NCBI RefSeq assembly: GCF_004341515.1
Contig: NZ_SLZF01000001.1
Coordinates: forward strand, 806,001 to 870,000
Origin: Allobosea sp. BK604
GTDB taxonomy: Bacteria; Pseudomonadota; Alphaproteobacteria; Rhizobiales; Beijerinckiaceae
Direction: 5' to 3'
DNA length: 64,000 nt
Position 1 is the stretch's first letter. The number at the start of each line of letters is the position of its first letter. Under the pieces are notes generated by a model. It had not been told where the DNA came from. It was given only the letters and a program-made list of their open reading frames with translations, and made no database searches. Shown one piece after another: positions 61,766 to 64,000 of this stretch. The translations under genes and the position numbers were made by a program.

Positions 61766-63778
61766 TCACAGGCGCGAGCGCGCCTGCCCGGCCACCGCCT
61801 CGGCGGTAATCCCGAAATGCTGGTAGAGCTCCTCGGCCGGGCCGGAGGCGCCGAAGCCGGTCATGCCGACGAAGCCGCCATCCTCGCCGAGCCAGCGTTC
61901 CCAGCCGAATTTGACCGCCGCCTCGACGGCGACGCGGACGCAACCTTCGCCCAGAACGACTTTGCGATAGGCGCGATCCTGGGCCTCGAACAGGCTCCAG
62001 CACGGCATCGAAACGACGGCCGTCGGGATGCCCTCGCCCTGCAGGATCTCGCGGGCCGCGAGCGCGATCTGAACCTCGGACCCGGTCGAGAGCAGGGTGA
62101 TGCGCCGCGCGCCGCCCTCCGCCTCCGCAAGCACATAGGCGCCTCGTGCCGAGCGGTTCTCGCTCTCGCCGTCGCGTCGAAGCTGCGGCAGGCTCTGGCG
62201 CGCGAAGACCAGCGAGACTGGCCCCGTGCGATGCTCGAGCGCAATCTCCCAGGCCTCGACCGCCTCGACGGCGTCACAGGGGCGCAGCACCAGCATGTTC
62301 GGCATCGCTCGCAACGAGGCGATGATCTCGACGGGCTGGTGGGTCGGCCCGTTCTTGCCGATGCCGATGGAGTCATGGCTGAAGACGAAGAGCGTCGGCA
62401 GCCCCATCAGCGCGGCCATGCGCATGGCCGGCCGCTCATAGTCCGAAAACGGCAAATAGGTGACGGCGAGCGGAATGATCCCGCCATGAGCCGCCATGCC
62501 GTTGGCGAGCGCCCCCATCGCATGCTCGCGGACGCCGCAATGCAGATAGCGACCGGACCGATGACCGGCATCGAAGGCGGCGAGCTGCCGCTTATGGTTG
62601 GTCGGCGCTTCGAGATCGGCGCAGGCCGTCATGATCTCGGGCAGCACCTCGTAAAGCGCCGCCGCGATCTCGCCGGAACTGGCGATGGCGATTTCGGCGC
62701 GTCCCTCCCCGGCCGCGCGAGTCTTGTAGGCCTGGATCGCTTCACGCCAGCGGGGTTTCAGCGTGCGGGCCTGGATGCGCTCGAACTCGTCGCGCACAGC
62801 CTCTCCACTGGTCGCAAGGCGCATCGTCCAGGCCGCGCGTGCACGCGATCCTGCCGACGACGTGGCACGCCAGGTTTCACCGATCGACGCCGGTATCTCG
62901 AAGCTGTCGCCTGTCCAGCCATAGCGCTCGGCCATCTCCGCGCGATCCTGCGGGAACAGCTTGCCGGAATGGCCGCCGCGCTGCCCTTCCAGCCGCGGAA
63001 TGCCGCGCGCGATCGTGGTCCGGCAGGCGATCAGCGACGGACGCGGATTGCATTTGGCGGCCGTGATCGCCGCATCGATCGCCGCAATGTCGTGGCCGTC
63101 GATCTCCTGCACGTGCCAGCCGCCGACGCGGAAGCGTTCGGCGACATTCTCCGAGATCGAGAGCGAGGTCGCGCCATCATCCGTAATGGCGTTGTCGTCC
63201 CAGAAGAAGGTGAGCTTGCCCAGCCGCAAATGCCCCGCGAGCTGGATCACCTCCTGCCCGACGCCTTCCTGCAGGCAGCCATCGCCAACGAAGGCCCAGG
63301 TGCGGTGGTCGACAAGCGCGTCGCCGAAGCGGGCGTTCAGCGAGGCTTCGGCGATCGCCATGCCCAGCGCGTTGGCGATGCCCTGCCCAAGCGGACCGGT
63401 CGTCGTCTCGATTCCGGCCGGGGGATCATATTCCGGATGTCCGGCGCAAGGTGAACCGAGTTCTCGGAAACGCTTCACCGCATCGAGCGGGATATGACGG
63501 TAGCCCGTGAGGTGAAGCAGCGAATAGAGCAGCATCGAGCCATGGCCGTTGGACAGCACCACACGGTCGCGATCGGGCCAGGTCGGATCGGCCGGGTCGA
63601 ACCGCAAGTGGCGCGCATAGAGCGTCGTGGCGATCTCGGCCATGCCGAGCGGCACGCCCTGGTGGCCTTCACCGGCGGCGAGAATGGCATCGACGGAGAG
63701 AAACCGGATCGCATGGGCCATCATCGCGAGATCGGGCGATAGCCGGTCGAGCGGCACCAGTTCCGGACAGTCGTTCAA
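61766..63778 (-). CDS. Full-length transketolase
   Basis: Single-chain transketolase of 670 residues. It has GEGHQGVPLGMAEIATTLY (most enzymes read GHPGAPMGMA), VGDGCLQEGVGQEVIQLAG with DDNAITDDG, the catalytic glutamate in HCGVREHAMGALANG, and SIGIGKNGPTHQPVE. The region GIPRLEGQRGGHSG differs from the usual NKAGTHDSHG, which contacts substrate. Together the changes suggest a donor or acceptor different from the pentose-phosphate enzyme. TTG 63778 is the start: GGGAGG lies seven bases upstream. Convergent with the TRAP operon, but it carries the same upstream element as the SDR operon, 60 bases before the start. Confidence 0.92.
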   Translation of the reverse strand: MNDCPELVPLDRLSPDLAMMAHAIRFLSVDAILAAGEGHQGVPLGMAEIATTLYARHLRFDPADPTWPDRDRVVLSNGHGSMLLYSLLHLTGYRHIPLDAVKRFRELGSPCAGHPEYDPPAGIETTTGPLGQGIANALGMAIAEASLNARFGDALVDHRTWAFVGDGCLQEGVGQEVIQLAGHLRLGKLTFFWDDNAITDDGATSLSISENVAERFRVGGWHVQEIDGHDIAAIDAAITAAKCNPRPSLIACRTTIARGIPRLEGQRGGHSGKLFPQDRAEMAERYGWTGDSFEIPASIGETWRATSSAGSRARAAWTMRLATSGEAVRDEFERIQARTLKPRWREAIQAYKTRAAGEGRAEIAIASSGEIAAALYEVLPEIMTACADLEAPTNHKRQLAAFDAGHRSGRYLHCGVREHAMGALANGMAAHGGIIPLAVTYLPFSDYERPAMRMAALMGLPTLFVFSHDSIGIGKNGPTHQPVEIIASLRAMPNMLVLRPCDAVEAVEAWEIALEHRTGPVSLVFARQSLPQLRRDGESENRSARGAYVLAEAEGGARRITLLSTGSEVQIALAAREILQGEGIPTAVVSMPCWSLFEAQDRAYRKVVLGEGCVRVAVEAAVKFGWERWLGEDGGFVGMTGFGASGPAEELYQHFGITAEAVAGQARSRL

Positions 63779-63838
63779 AATCGGCCTCCCGCATCATTCG
63801 ATAGGAAGTGCCGATAGTGCCGACGTTCGCGCCGCGGC

Positions 63839-63877
63839 ATAAACGCAAAAATTAGAGCAATCGGTGAATCTGAATCA
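63839..63877 (-). promoter_or_regulatory. Probable LysR-binding element upstream of tkt
   Basis: On the minus strand it begins TGATTCAGATTCA, which fits T-N11-A, and ends TTTTTGCGTTTAT. It matches the element at 55125-55163 at 27 of 39 bases by eye with no gap. Both are separated from their start codons by exactly 60 bases. The rest of the 222 bases to the window end holds no gene that I can recognise. Confidence 0.68.
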
Positions 63878-64000
63878 TGCTCCGGCGCAGCGGCTCGTTC
63901 AGATCCAGCATGGCGCCATCGTCCGATCCTTTGGACGCTGGGTTCAATTTTTGTGGGCTTCTGAGCGGATGGTGCAGCGGCTAGCCTGCCTCCGCACGGG

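Overview
The window reads as chromosomal DNA of a high-GC alphaproteobacterium of the Hyphomicrobiales (Rhizobiales). The support is an imuA-imuB-dnaE2 cassette behind a GTTC-N7-GTTC LexA box, a rhizobial-style phn (C-P lyase) cluster with phnF, phnN, a DUF1045 gene and a hexapeptide acetyltransferase, many TRAP, Tct and ABC importers, and several families of dispersed palindromic repeats. A Bosea-like genus is a guess. No rRNA, tRNA, CRISPR, phage or insertion sequence was seen.

Layout. 0-5.5 kb: DUF808 membrane protein (cut by the left edge), then a fatty-acid oxidation pair (thiolase and multifunctional FadJ-like protein) with a divergent enoyl-CoA isomerase-like gene. 5.7-8.8 kb: tctCBA tricarboxylate-type importer. 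9.0-18.3 kb: an envelope block with a peptidoglycan-binding protein carrying a degenerate trypsin-like domain, a 1756-residue alpha-2-macroglobulin and its partner PBP1C. 18.5-23.5 kb: RND efflux pump, adaptor and divergent TetR regulator. 23.6-29.3 kb: SOS mutagenesis cassette. 29.5-42.3 kb: phosphonate transport and C-P lyase genes (phnCDEE, phnF, phnGHIJKLM, DUF1045, phnN, hexapeptide transferase), with a PHO box and a pair of candidate PhnF operators. 42.4-44.9 kb: soluble globin-coupled chemoreceptor and a homocysteine S-methyltransferase family protein. 45.4-47.8 kb: small Tat-exported protein with a heme membrane protein, then a DMT exporter. 48.0-54.1 kb: RpiR regulator, amidohydrolase and a complete spermidine/putrescine-type ABC importer. 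54.1-63.8 kb: LysR regulator, a catabolic operon (SDR, two-subunit transketolase, 3-hydroxyisobutyrate-dehydrogenase-type enzyme, TRAP transporter) and a convergent second, full-length transketolase.

The most interesting part is the last block. The SDR operon and the distant tkt gene share a 39-bp upstream element (27 of 39 identical by eye, containing a T-N11-A dyad), placed exactly 60 bases before each start codon. This suggests one LysR regulon using two different transketolases in an uncharacterised carbohydrate or polyol pathway. The TRAP solute-binding gene of this operon carries a one-base frameshift. Other points of note are the loss of all three catalytic-triad positions in the trypsin-like protein, a repeat element read into the N-terminus of PBP1C, and a phn cluster without a visible phnP but with a 2H phosphoesterase.
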